Assembly (NCBI GenBank): GCA_030160035.1
Contig: BSNO01000001.1
Span: 992,001 to 1,056,000 of the forward strand
DNA length: 64,000 bases
Reading direction: 5' to 3'
Source: Rhizobium albus
GTDB lineage: Bacteria > Pseudomonadota > Alphaproteobacteria > Rhizobiales > Rhizobiaceae
The number at the start of each line of letters is the position of its first letter. Positions within the stretch are counted from its first letter, which is position 1. The position numbers and the translations under genes are program-made. This document shows positions 17,963 to 25,997 of the stretch, piece after piece. The notes beneath the pieces are model-generated. The model did not search any database. It had not been told where the DNA came from and saw only the letters and a program-made list of their open reading frames with translations.

Positions 17963-18988
17963 ATGTTGAGAATGCTCGATCACTACAAGCTCGGTCTCGA
18001 CGAAATCGTCGACCTGTTGAAGGCTGCGGGTGAGCAGACGCGCATGCGGCTGCTCTGGCTGCTGGCGACGAGCGACCTCACAGTAACCGATCTTACTGAT
18101 ATTCTCGGTCAATCGCAGCCCCGCATTTCGCGCCATCTCAAGCTTCTCGGCGAAGCCGGCCTCATCGAGCGCTACCAGGAGGGTGCCTGGGCCTATTTCA
18201 GGCTGACCAGCGAAGGGCGGGCGGCTGGCCTTGCGCGCCTTTTGATCGATGCCATCTCGGCCAATGATGCCATCCTGGCGCGCGACGCGGAACGCCTTCG
18301 CGCAGTTCAGAAGGTGCGGGCGGAAAAGGCGCAGTCCTACTTCTCGCGCAATGCCGAAAGCTGGGACGACCTGCGTTCGCTGCATGTGAGCGACGATCGC
18401 GTCGAGGCGTCGCTGACGGAACTGGTCGGCACGACGCCTTTCGATTCGATGCTCGATCTTGGCACCGGTACGGGCCGCATTCTCCAGCTTTTCCAGGGGC
18501 TCTATCGGCGTGGCATCGGCGTGGATGCAAGCCGTGACATGCTGGCCGTCGCGCGTGCCAATCTCGATCGCAACGGGCTCAGCCACGCCTCGGTGCGCCA
18601 TGGCGACATTTTCAACCTGCCGCTCGACCGCGAGACCTTCGATCTCGTGACGATCCATCAGGTCCTGCACTACCTGCAGTCACCAGACGACGCGATCGCG
18701 GAGGCAGCGCGCATGCTGCGGCCCGGTGGGCGGCTGATCATCGTCGACTTCGCGCCGCACGAACTGGAGCGGTTGCGGGAAGAGCATGCCCATGTGCGTC
18801 TCGGATTTGCGCACCAGACGATCGGCGAGGCGCTGCGCTCGGCCGGTCTGTCCATCGAACGGATCGTCGATCTTGAGCCGGAAGAGGAGGGCAGCGAAAC
18901 GCTGACCGTCACCATTTGGCTCGCACGCGATCCGCGTCTTCTCATTGCCGGCGACGAGAGCGCCGATGTCACCAAGGGACTTGCCTGA
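17963..18988 (+). CDS. ArsR-family regulator fused to SAM-dependent methyltransferase, SahR-like
   Basis: The 341-residue product has an N-terminal winged-helix ArsR domain (about residues 10-95, recognition helix around Q-S-Q-P-R-I-S-R-H-L) and a C-terminal class I methyltransferase fold with motif I L-D-L-G-T-G-T-G near residue 166. Regulators of this architecture upstream of metF or metH are known as SahR and respond to S-adenosylhomocysteine, with the methyltransferase-like domain probably serving as the sensor. Here it sits 2 bp upstream of metF behind a perfect 20-bp palindrome, which supports that role. An ATG at 17972 is an alternative start. Confidence 0.82.
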   Translation: MLRMLDHYKLGLDEIVDLLKAAGEQTRMRLLWLLATSDLTVTDLTDILGQSQPRISRHLKLLGEAGLIERYQEGAWAYFRLTSEGRAAGLARLLIDAISANDAILARDAERLRAVQKVRAEKAQSYFSRNAESWDDLRSLHVSDDRVEASLTELVGTTPFDSMLDLGTGTGRILQLFQGLYRRGIGVDASRDMLAVARANLDRNGLSHASVRHGDIFNLPLDRETFDLVTIHQVLHYLQSPDDAIAEAARMLRPGGRLIIVDFAPHELERLREEHAHVRLGFAHQTIGEALRSAGLSIERIVDLEPEEEGSETLTVTIWLARDPRLLIAGDESADVTKGLA

Positions 18989-18990
18989 CC

Positions 18991-19914
18991 ATGTCGCTCC
19001 TTAGAAGATCAAGCCCTTCGCTCAGCGCCGACCGGATCAATGTCTCCTTCGAGTTCTTCCCGCCGAAGACTGGGGACATGGAGACGCAGCTTTTCGAAAG
19101 CGTGTCGAAGCTCGCGCCTTTCAATCCGGATTTCGTTTCGGTGACCTATGGGGCAGGCGGATCGACCAAGCAGCCGACGCTGAACACCGTCAGCCGCATC
19201 CACCGCGAGACCACGTTGTCGACTGCGGCGCATCTGACCTGCGTCGATGCCAGCCGCGAAGAGGTCGATGCGGTCGTTCGCGAGTTCTGGGATGTCGGCG
19301 TGCGTCATTTCGTGGCCCTGCGCGGCGATCCGTCGGGTGGCATCGGCACGCGCTTCAAGCCGCACGCGGATGGCTACGCCAATGCCGCAGAGCTGGTGGC
19401 AGGCCTGAAGGCGTTTGCCGATTTCGAGATTTCGGTGTCCGCTTACCCGGAGAAGCATCCGGAGAGCCCGGATTTCATGACCGACATCGACATGCTGAAG
19501 CGCAAGGTCGACAATGGCGCGACGCGGGCGATCACGCAGTTCTTCTTCGATAACGACACCTATGAGCGCTACGTCGAGCGTGTCCGCCGCGCAGGGATCT
19601 ACATCCCGATCGTCCCGGGCATTCTGCCGATCCACAATTTCGGGCAGGTCGCTCGGTTTGCCGGCATGTGCGGTGCGTCGATCCCGACATGGCTGGCCGA
19701 GCGATTCGAAGGGTTGGAAGACGACGCCCAGACCCGCTCGCTGATCGCAGCCGCACTCGCGGCCGACCAGGTGATGGATCTCGTCGAGCGCGGCGTCCAC
19801 GATTTTCATTTTTACACGATGAACCGGGCCCAGCTCGTCTATGCGATCTGCCATCTCCTCGGTCTTCGCGGCCGTGCGCCGCAGGCGGAGGACAAGGCCG
19901 TGGCCGCGGCCTGA
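18991..19914 (+). CDS. metF: Methylenetetrahydrofolate reductase MetF
   Basis: MetF reduces 5,10-methylene-THF to 5-methyl-THF, the methyl donor for methionine synthesis. The 307-residue FAD-dependent TIM-barrel protein shows F-E-F-F-P-P-K near the N-terminus with the catalytic Glu, S-V-T-Y-G-A-G-G-S and L-R-G-D-P. The ATG at 18991 starts 2 bp after the stop of the regulator gene, so the two are almost certainly one operon. A strong terminator follows 42 bp after the stop. Confidence 0.94.
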   Translation: MSLLRRSSPSLSADRINVSFEFFPPKTGDMETQLFESVSKLAPFNPDFVSVTYGAGGSTKQPTLNTVSRIHRETTLSTAAHLTCVDASREEVDAVVREFWDVGVRHFVALRGDPSGGIGTRFKPHADGYANAAELVAGLKAFADFEISVSAYPEKHPESPDFMTDIDMLKRKVDNGATRAITQFFFDNDTYERYVERVRRAGIYIPIVPGILPIHNFGQVARFAGMCGASIPTWLAERFEGLEDDAQTRSLIAAALAADQVMDLVERGVHDFHFYTMNRAQLVYAICHLLGLRGRAPQAEDKAVAAA

Positions 19915-19955
19915 TCGTAGGCTAAGAAGGCGTCATCGGACGCCCACTTCACAAT

Positions 19956-19993
19956 GGAAAAAGGGGATCGCCGACGAGACGATCCCCTTTTCC
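19956..19993 (+). terminator. Rho-independent terminator after metF
   Basis: AAAAGGGGATCG and CGATCCCCTTTT form a perfect 12-bp stem with a 9-nt loop. The right arm ends in a T-run that continues into TCC. It lies 42 bp after the metF stop. Confidence 0.85.
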
Positions 19994-20058
19994 TATTCTT
20001 GCTGGGTCTACGTAATGAAGGCGCTTTCGGGCCCTGGTCCCTTCAGGTGAATGTCCCT

Positions 20059-20136
20059 TCAGATGAAGAGCATGCTCCCGATGAAGGCGAACGCGGCACA
20101 GATCATGACAACATTGAACTGTTGCGTCAGTCTCAT
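20059..20136 (-). CDS. 25-residue putative membrane peptide
   Basis: A 26-codon frame encodes a short peptide that starts M-R-L-T-Q-Q-F-N and continues as one hydrophobic stretch (V-V-M-I-C-A-A-F-A-F-I-G-S-M-L-F-I). That fits a single membrane helix running to the C-terminus. The sequence GAGGAGGTGACC gives a near-perfect Shine-Dalgarno site 5-6 bp before the ATG, and a second CAGGAGGT occurs about 15 bp further upstream. It lies in the gap between metF and the divergent decarboxylase gene. I do not recognise a named family; the Shine-Dalgarno site is the main reason to call it. A longer in-frame extension to 20391 lacks hydrophobic logic and is unlikely. Confidence 0.6.
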   Translation of the reverse strand: MRLTQQFNVVMICAAFAFIGSMLFI

Positions 20137-20405
20137 GGTCACCTCCTCGCAGTTAACCTCCTGATAATAGGTGTTAACACGTATCGCGAAAAGGGAATTC
20201 GTTGCTGCAGTGCAAGACGCGACGATACGAATGAATTCATTTTCGCCGCTAGGGCGCTGTTTTGTTTTCATCTTGTTGCCATCGTCGCCGGCGTAGGAAG
20301 GGTGGATAATGTTTCCGCGCTGCGTCGTGCGGGCCGCAACGCGCCTGGCGACCTTTACCCTCAGCGACAAACTGATAGCGTCCGCCATCATCAGGAGCCG
20401 ACCCC

Positions 20406-21626
20406 ATGCAGCGATTCACCACCGGAACCGAGGCGGCGCTCTCGCTGAGACCAGACGCGCCGCTCTACTGTTTCCGGCCCGAGGTCCTCATCGAGGATGC
20501 GCAGCGCTTCATGCGGCAATTTCCGGGTGAGACGGCCTATGCGGTGAAGACCAATGGCGAGCCGATGGTGCTGGAAACATTGGTCAAGGCCGGCGTGAAG
20601 ACCTTCGACGTCGCTTCCCCCGCCGAATTTGCGGCCGTGCGCGCCGCCTCCAAGGATGCCGAGATGCTCTACATGCATCCGGTCAAGGCGCAGTCGGACA
20701 TCCGTCTTGCGCTCGAGACCTACGGCATCCGGGTAATGTCGCTCGATCATGAGGACGAGATCGCCAAGGTGCTGCGCATCGTGCGGGCACTTGATCTCGA
20801 TCCAGCGGACTTCACCATCTTCGTCCGGCTTCAGACGAAGGGTCACGCGGCCTACGAGCTCTCCAAGAAGTTCGGCGCAGCACCCGGCCATGCGGTGGAA
20901 CTGGTTCAGCGTCTGGATCGTATCGGCTTCAAGGTCGGTCTCTGCTTCCATGTCGGCAGCCAGATTGCCGAATCGGAATCCTACGAACGCGCGCTGGCAT
21001 CGGCCGATTGGGTGCGCAGTCGCGCCGGCGTTTCGCTCGCCGGCCTCGATGTCGGCGGCGGTTTTCCCGCCGAATACGGCCATGATCCAAACCGCAAGAA
21101 GCCTGATATCCCGACCATCGACGAACTTATGGAGCGGCTTGATCTCAACCTGACGGAATGGGGCTTCAAGACGCTGCCGCTTGTCGCCGAACCGGGCAGA
21201 GCCATCGTCGCACGGTCGTTTTCACTGGTCGTGAGGGTTTTGCTGCGCAAGGGCCGGCGGCTCTATATCAATGACGGCATCTGGGCGTCGCTGTCCGACA
21301 GCTGGACCGGAAAGATCACGCTTCCGGCCCGTTTCATCCCGGATCCTGCCCGCAAATCACGCAATGGCGATCCGGAAAACGTCGTGCCATTCAAGGTCTG
21401 CGGCGCCACCTGCGACAGTGTCGACATCCTCTCGCGGCCGTTCTGGTTGCCGGAAACGGTGGACACGGGCGACTGGATCGAGATCGGCCATATCGGCGCC
21501 TATTCTCTGTCGCTGCGCACGCGATTCAACGGGTTCTATCCGGACGATTTCGTGGAGGTGACCACCGCGTTCGGCGACGAGGGCGCACCGGAAGGTTTCG
21601 CGAGCCTGGAAACGATGGCCTCTTGA
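20406..21626 (+). CDS. Type III PLP-dependent decarboxylase (ornithine/lysine decarboxylase)
   Basis: The 406-residue product belongs to the alanine-racemase-fold decarboxylases that make putrescine or cadaverine from ornithine or lysine. The PLP lysine lies in Y-A-V-K-T-N near residue 49, the H-V-G-S-Q segment follows at about 186, and the catalytic Cys lies in C-D-S-V-D near residue 338. Arginine decarboxylase is excluded by size. The ATG at 20406 begins the conserved region. The gene stands alone, divergent from the small membrane peptide, and ends before a bidirectional hairpin shared with the transglycosylase gene. Confidence 0.87.
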   Translation: MQRFTTGTEAALSLRPDAPLYCFRPEVLIEDAQRFMRQFPGETAYAVKTNGEPMVLETLVKAGVKTFDVASPAEFAAVRAASKDAEMLYMHPVKAQSDIRLALETYGIRVMSLDHEDEIAKVLRIVRALDLDPADFTIFVRLQTKGHAAYELSKKFGAAPGHAVELVQRLDRIGFKVGLCFHVGSQIAESESYERALASADWVRSRAGVSLAGLDVGGGFPAEYGHDPNRKKPDIPTIDELMERLDLNLTEWGFKTLPLVAEPGRAIVARSFSLVVRVLLRKGRRLYINDGIWASLSDSWTGKITLPARFIPDPARKSRNGDPENVVPFKVCGATCDSVDILSRPFWLPETVDTGDWIEIGHIGAYSLSLRTRFNGFYPDDFVEVTTAFGDEGAPEGFASLETMAS

Positions 21627-21630
21627 TGAA

Positions 21631-21661
21631 AAGGCCGCCCGGCGGGTGCGCAGGCGGCCTT
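21631..21661. terminator. Bidirectional terminator between decarboxylase and transglycosylase genes
   Basis: AAGGCCGCC and GGCGGCCTT form a perfect 9-bp stem in the 60-bp gap between two convergent genes. A short A-run before it and TTC after it could serve either strand. Confidence 0.7.
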
Positions 21662-21686
21662 CATGTCTTGAATACTCGCTGACCGC

Positions 21687-22889
21687 TCAGAGCTGAGCGA
21701 GCAGTTCCGGCGTCGGCCATGCGTCTGCGGGCATGCCGAGGCGAAGCTGTTCGGCGCGCACCGCATCGCGGGTGCCCGCACCGAGAATGCCGTCAATGTC
21801 GCCGACATTGTAACCACGCGCTTGAAGGCGGCGCTGCAGGTCCATCATCTGCTCGGCGCTAAGGCCGGCAGGTGGATTGCCAGCAGCATATCTGTCAGCA
21901 CCTGCGAGACGCGTGCCGAAATAGGCTGCCGACGTCGTGTAGATGAAGGACTGGTTCCACTCGAGATAGACGTCGAAATTCGGATAGGCCAGGAAGACGG
22001 GGCCGAACCGGCCCTGCGGCATGATCAGACGTGCCTGCATGCCGGCATTGGGCAGGGAACCGTTGCGGGGCGAAACTCCGAGCGACTGCCACTCGCCAAC
22101 GGTCGCGCCGCCTGAAAGGCCGGTGCGCTCCCAGGGTAGGTTCTGCGGAATGGTGACTTCCTGGAGCCAGGGCTCGCCGGCGCGCCAGCCCAGGCTGCGG
22201 ATGAAGTTGGCGCCCGTCAGGATCGCGTCGGCACTGCTCGTCTTGACGTTCACATGGCCATCGCCATCGCCGTCGACGCCGAATTGGATGATGTCGGCCG
22301 GCAGCATCTGAACCTGTCCGATCTCGCCGGCCCACGCGCCGGTCATCGTCGCGGGGTCGAGATCACCGCGTTCGGCCATGGCAATGGCGCCGATCAGCTG
22401 CGGACGGAAGAGCGCGGGACGACGGCAATCGTGTGCAAGCGTCGCAAGCGCATTGACGGTGTTGATGTCGCCCTGAACGGCACCGAAATCAGTTTCCAGG
22501 CCCCAGAAGGCGGCAATGACTGGTCCCGGCACGCCGAATTCCTGTTCGGCGCGCGCGAAGACGGAGGCATGACGCTGCAGCATGGCCTGGCCCTGCTGCA
22601 TGCGATTGTTGCTGATGATCCGCTGCGAAAACTCGATGAAGTTCATGCGGAAGACGCTTTGGCTGCGATCGTGGTTGAGCACCTGCTGATCCTGACGCGC
22701 GCTGCCAAGCACCCGATCCGCTGCTTCCGGCGAAAGGCCCTGAGCGACCGCTTCGGCACGTACGCCCTGCAGGAACTGCCCGAAATCTCCGCCACACTGC
22801 TGGGCAAAGGCGCTCGTCGCCATCAGCGTTGCGAGAAGTCCGGTTCCGATGCCGAGGAGGCTCTTCCTGGCAGATGTCGTGATCGTCAT
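21687..22889 (-). CDS. Lytic murein transglycosylase (MltB family) with peptidoglycan-binding domain
   Basis: This exported enzyme cleaves the MurNAc-GlcNAc bond of peptidoglycan with anhydro-sugar formation. The 400-residue product has a Sec signal peptide ending near A-F-A-Q (about residue 30), an SLT_2/MltB domain with the catalytic Glu in F-W-G-L-E-T-D-F-G, and a C-terminal PG_binding_1 domain of about 60 residues (L-Q-R-R-L-Q-A-R-G-Y and D-G-I-L-G-A-G-T-R). The usual lipobox is absent, so it should be soluble in the periplasm. It lies next to a GH25 muramidase gene on the same strand, about 90 bp away. Confidence 0.92.
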   Translation of the reverse strand: MTITTSARKSLLGIGTGLLATLMATSAFAQQCGGDFGQFLQGVRAEAVAQGLSPEAADRVLGSARQDQQVLNHDRSQSVFRMNFIEFSQRIISNNRMQQGQAMLQRHASVFARAEQEFGVPGPVIAAFWGLETDFGAVQGDINTVNALATLAHDCRRPALFRPQLIGAIAMAERGDLDPATMTGAWAGEIGQVQMLPADIIQFGVDGDGDGHVNVKTSSADAILTGANFIRSLGWRAGEPWLQEVTIPQNLPWERTGLSGGATVGEWQSLGVSPRNGSLPNAGMQARLIMPQGRFGPVFLAYPNFDVYLEWNQSFIYTTSAAYFGTRLAGADRYAAGNPPAGLSAEQMMDLQRRLQARGYNVGDIDGILGAGTRDAVRAEQLRLGMPADAWPTPELLAQL

Positions 22890-22980
22890 AGGCTTGGTTC
22901 CCCAGCTGGTATCCGTCGATGTCCCGCGCTCGCAATGCAGGCGGATGTTGGCTCAGTTGTGGCAGGTCGTTCGCTTTGCC

Positions 22981-23766
22981 TCAGCTCGTCGCATTGGACA
23001 GCCAACGCCGCCATTGTTCGATGGTGCCGTTGAAGACGTTGATGTCGGTGTCACCGGTGATGCCCGGCACGATGCCCGTGCCCGTATACTGCCAGAACGT
23101 CCAGGAATGTCCGGGGTAGAGCGTGTCGGGATGCTCCGCGACGGCGCGCAGCCACATCGGATAGTCGAGGAAGTGGCCCTCGATGTTCTCCCGGTGAAAA
23201 TCGATCGTCGTATAGATGATCGGGCGCTTGCCATAGTGCCGTTCGAGCGCGTTCAGGAACACCTGCATTTCGCTGCGCACCTTTTCCGGCGGCGGGCGCA
23301 GGCGGCATGTGGGCGACAGGTGGTTCCATTCCATGTCGAGGACCGGCGGCAGGGCGTCGCTCTCTCGCGGAACGTTGCGGATGTACCACTGCACCTGTTC
23401 GATCGCGGGACGACAGAAATAGAAGAAGTGGTAGGCACTGCGCGGAATGCCGGCTGCGCGACTGCCTGCCCAGTATTCCTCAAACTTCGGATCGAACATG
23501 TCGCCGCCCTCTGTCGCCTTGATGAAGGCGAAGGAGACACCTGCGGCGCGGGCCGTGTTCCAGTCGATCGTACCCTGATATTTCGACACGTCGATGCCGT
23601 GGACCGCATAGGTGGACGGCGACCGGGCGAAATCCTGCGGATCGTTGTCGCCGAAGCGGGGTGCGTTGACCGGAGAGATGTGGAGGATATCGGTAGCGGT
23701 GGTGCTGCAGGCTGAAAGGGCGGCCGTCATGACCAGGATCAGGAGAATGCCGGCGCGTCGTATCAT
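22981..23766 (-). CDS. Glycoside hydrolase family 25 lysozyme-like lipoprotein
   Basis: The 261-residue product is a GH25 (Chalaropsis-type) muramidase that cuts the beta-1,4 bond between MurNAc and GlcNAc. An N-terminal lipobox L-S-A-C near residues 17-20 marks it as a lipoprotein. The GH25 active-site elements are present: D in G-I-D-V-S-K-Y-Q-G, F-I-K-A-T-E-G, and the D-x-E pair in L-D-M-E-W-N. It is 91 bp upstream of the MltB-type gene in transcription order, and the pair may act together in wall turnover. A role against other bacteria cannot be judged. Confidence 0.9.
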   Translation of the reverse strand: MIRRAGILLILVMTAALSACSTTATDILHISPVNAPRFGDNDPQDFARSPSTYAVHGIDVSKYQGTIDWNTARAAGVSFAFIKATEGGDMFDPKFEEYWAGSRAAGIPRSAYHFFYFCRPAIEQVQWYIRNVPRESDALPPVLDMEWNHLSPTCRLRPPPEKVRSEMQVFLNALERHYGKRPIIYTTIDFHRENIEGHFLDYPMWLRAVAEHPDTLYPGHSWTFWQYTGTGIVPGITGDTDINVFNGTIEQWRRWLSNATS

Positions 23767-23838
23767 CTAGGCTCCGCGAATCAGGAGGGAATCACCGCTT
23801 CCTTCCTAACGGCTCGTTCCCGCCGACTAAAGCCGAGC

Positions 23839-24516
23839 TCAACGACCTTTCGTCCGCGTGATGACGACGATCCTCGCATAGTCCCGGAAGAGGGATCGGT
23901 TTTCCACCTGCGCGCCATCGCTGGCCGCAACCAGCTTGGCAACTTCGAAGAGGTCGGCGCGCGGTGTGACATGGAACCGCTCCAGCCACGCTGTCAGCAA
24001 TCGGCGAAATGCCGGCGGCAATTCAACCTGCTGGCCGAAATCGACGATATGGACGGAGCCACCGGGTTTGGTGGCTTTGAGTGCTGCGGCAATCGCCTGC
24101 TGCCAGCTCGGGATCATCGAGACGGCGTAGGAGATGAACACGCGGTCAGCCTTGTCAAAGCCGAAGAGCGCTTGGCAGTCGAAATTTGTCGCATCGCCTT
24201 CTGCGACGATGATCTTTCGGGCGTGTGCGGCCCGATCGATGTTGCCTCTCGCGGTCTCCAGCATCTGCGGCGATACGTCGATGCCGTAATAGCGCGCATC
24301 GGGATAGCGCTTCGCGGCGGCCAGGAGGTTGCGTCCGGTACCGCAGCCAAGTTCCAGCACAATGCCACCGGTCGGGACCGCCAACGCGTCGAGCATCTGA
24401 TCCCGTCCAAGCAGGAAGTATTTGCGCGTCAGATCGTAGATGTGGCGCTGATAGCGGTATACGCTGTCCATCAACACCGCGTGCTCGGCGGATTGCGTCC
24501 GTTCCAGCCCCATCAT
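23839..24516 (-). CDS. btaB: Betaine lipid N-methyltransferase BtaB
   Basis: BtaB methylates diacylglyceryl-homoserine three times with SAM to form the betaine lipid DGTS. The 225-residue class I methyltransferase has motif I E-L-G-C-G-T-G near residue 55 and an F-I-S-Y-A-V-S-M-I-P segment typical of BtaB. Its start codon overlaps the btaA stop (ATGA), the usual rhizobial btaAB arrangement. The product allows replacement of phospholipids when phosphate is scarce, in agreement with the Pho box before btaA. Confidence 0.9.
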   Translation of the reverse strand: MMGLERTQSAEHAVLMDSVYRYQRHIYDLTRKYFLLGRDQMLDALAVPTGGIVLELGCGTGRNLLAAAKRYPDARYYGIDVSPQMLETARGNIDRAAHARKIIVAEGDATNFDCQALFGFDKADRVFISYAVSMIPSWQQAIAAALKATKPGGSVHIVDFGQQVELPPAFRRLLTAWLERFHVTPRADLFEVAKLVAASDGAQVENRSLFRDYARIVVITRTKGR

Positions 24517-25763
24517 GCGCCTTTGCGCTCATACACATGGAAGCCGCCATAGATGGCGGAGCGATCGCGCGCGTGGCCTTCCGCGCTGGCGGCAGCGTTG
24601 TAGTTCCAATGGTCGAGAAGGACGGGCAGGAGACGGCCTGGAAGAATGGAGGGTTCGCCGGCCGTGCGGAAGATCACACGCGCGCCTGGCGCGGCCGTCC
24701 GGCAGATCTCCGTCCAGAGCGCGTTCAATTGTGCGTCGCTCATCCAGTCCTGGGCGTCGAGCAGGATGTAACGATCGACCGACGACGCAGGCTTGTCAGC
24801 AAGCAGCGTCGTAAAGCTCTGGTGATGGACGAAGACACGACCGGCGTTCTCTCGCAGGGTCGCATGATGCCGGGCTTGCAGGTAGGGCGGCAGCGAGCCT
24901 CCGTTTGGCTCCGGGTAATGCCTGGCAAATGCCTGCCAGGCGAAATAGTTGTCTTCCAGCGGAAAATGGCAGGCGAGTTTTTCGAGGCGCGCTCGCAAGA
25001 CGTTGGTCACTCGCATCTCTGCGTCCGCCGCAGCCAGCTCTTCATATTGGGCGGGCGGGATGCCGAGCCCGAACAGCGATGCCTTGCTGCGCGTCAGCAG
25101 GCGGATGAGCGGCTTGTCGAAGAGCGGCGCGAGGTGCTCATCGAAAAATTGTCGCTGCTCGCGCATGGAGCGCGTCTGCATGATCCCTGCAGGGTTCACG
25201 CCATGCAGCCGTGCGGCCAGGTGGCCGGCGGAAATGAAGAGACCGAGAAGCCCGCTTCGGTAGAAATTGCGGTCGAAAATCGTGATGCGTTTCCGCCCGT
25301 TGAGCCCACGGCCTTCCCAATAGGCGCGGCTTTGCGTATCGAGGTGCGGCGCGATGAACTGTCGGTAGGCGAGGCTGTTATGGGCTTGGTCCTTGCCTGC
25401 GAAAAAGCGAAAGAAGTCGCTCTGGCTCGGAAGATGCGCGACACTCGCGAGCTTCAGCTTGTTCAAGGCGATATGCGCGCGGTTCAGGTCGACCACGTCG
25501 ATGCGCGCCGGTGCCCGTGTGAGATAGGACAGAACGTTGCAGCCGCCCGAACCAATGGTGACGATGCGGCTTTCCGGCGTTAGGGCCATGGCCTGCATGT
25601 CGACCTCCGGGTCCTCCCAGATTTGGGGATAGACGAGACCTGAAAACACGAAGGCAAAAAGGCGTTCGGAAAGACCGGCCTTGCTGATCGGCGAGTGACG
25701 CAAGACGGCGTCGCGGATATGGCGGGTCTTCCGGCCGGGCAGGCCTCGCGTGATACCGGTCAT
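24513..25763 (-). CDS. btaA: SAM:diacylglycerol 3-amino-3-carboxypropyltransferase BtaA
   Basis: BtaA transfers the 3-amino-3-carboxypropyl group of SAM to diacylglycerol, giving diacylglyceryl-homoserine, the first step to the betaine lipid DGTS. The 416-residue product is a DUF3419-family protein. Near residue 44 it has the conserved Y-P-Q-I-W-E-D-P-E-V-D, then a SAM-binding I-G-S-G-G-C-N-V and D-L-N-R-A-H. It is the first gene of the btaAB operon and carries a candidate Pho box 53 bp upstream. Confidence 0.92.
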   Translation of the reverse strand: MTGITRGLPGRKTRHIRDAVLRHSPISKAGLSERLFAFVFSGLVYPQIWEDPEVDMQAMALTPESRIVTIGSGGCNVLSYLTRAPARIDVVDLNRAHIALNKLKLASVAHLPSQSDFFRFFAGKDQAHNSLAYRQFIAPHLDTQSRAYWEGRGLNGRKRITIFDRNFYRSGLLGLFISAGHLAARLHGVNPAGIMQTRSMREQRQFFDEHLAPLFDKPLIRLLTRSKASLFGLGIPPAQYEELAAADAEMRVTNVLRARLEKLACHFPLEDNYFAWQAFARHYPEPNGGSLPPYLQARHHATLRENAGRVFVHHQSFTTLLADKPASSVDRYILLDAQDWMSDAQLNALWTEICRTAAPGARVIFRTAGEPSILPGRLLPVLLDHWNYNAAASAEGHARDRSAIYGGFHVYERKGA

Positions 25764-25815
25764 GGCAGGCGATTCTCCCTCGCGCTTCGATGGGAAAACT
25801 GCCTAGCCGGACCAC

Positions 25816-25833
25816 ATTACAGCCCTGTGACGG
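25816..25833 (-). promoter_or_regulatory. Candidate Pho box upstream of btaA
   Basis: Read on the minus strand the site is CCGTCAC-AGGG-CTGTAAT, two 7-bp half sites with 4-bp spacing. It matches 11 of 14 positions of the CTGTCAT-N4-CTGTCAT consensus. It lies 53 bp before the btaA ATG, in the correct orientation. Betaine lipid synthesis in Sinorhizobium is PhoB-dependent. The 234-bp gap also contains an imperfect hairpin at about 25866-25895 (GCAAG/CTTGC, CCTC/GAGG) of unknown role. Confidence 0.6.
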
Positions 25834-25997
25834 CGCGGCTAAAGCAATGAAGGCGACGATGTCTGCAAGCATCCTCTAAAATTTTGAGGCTTGCCTTAAC
25901 GCTTCATCAAACTTTATCCAGTTTCTACGCTAACCAATGCTTAATGCTTGAAATGGTAGATTTTTCACGATCGGGATCATGAAGATCGGGATGGTGG

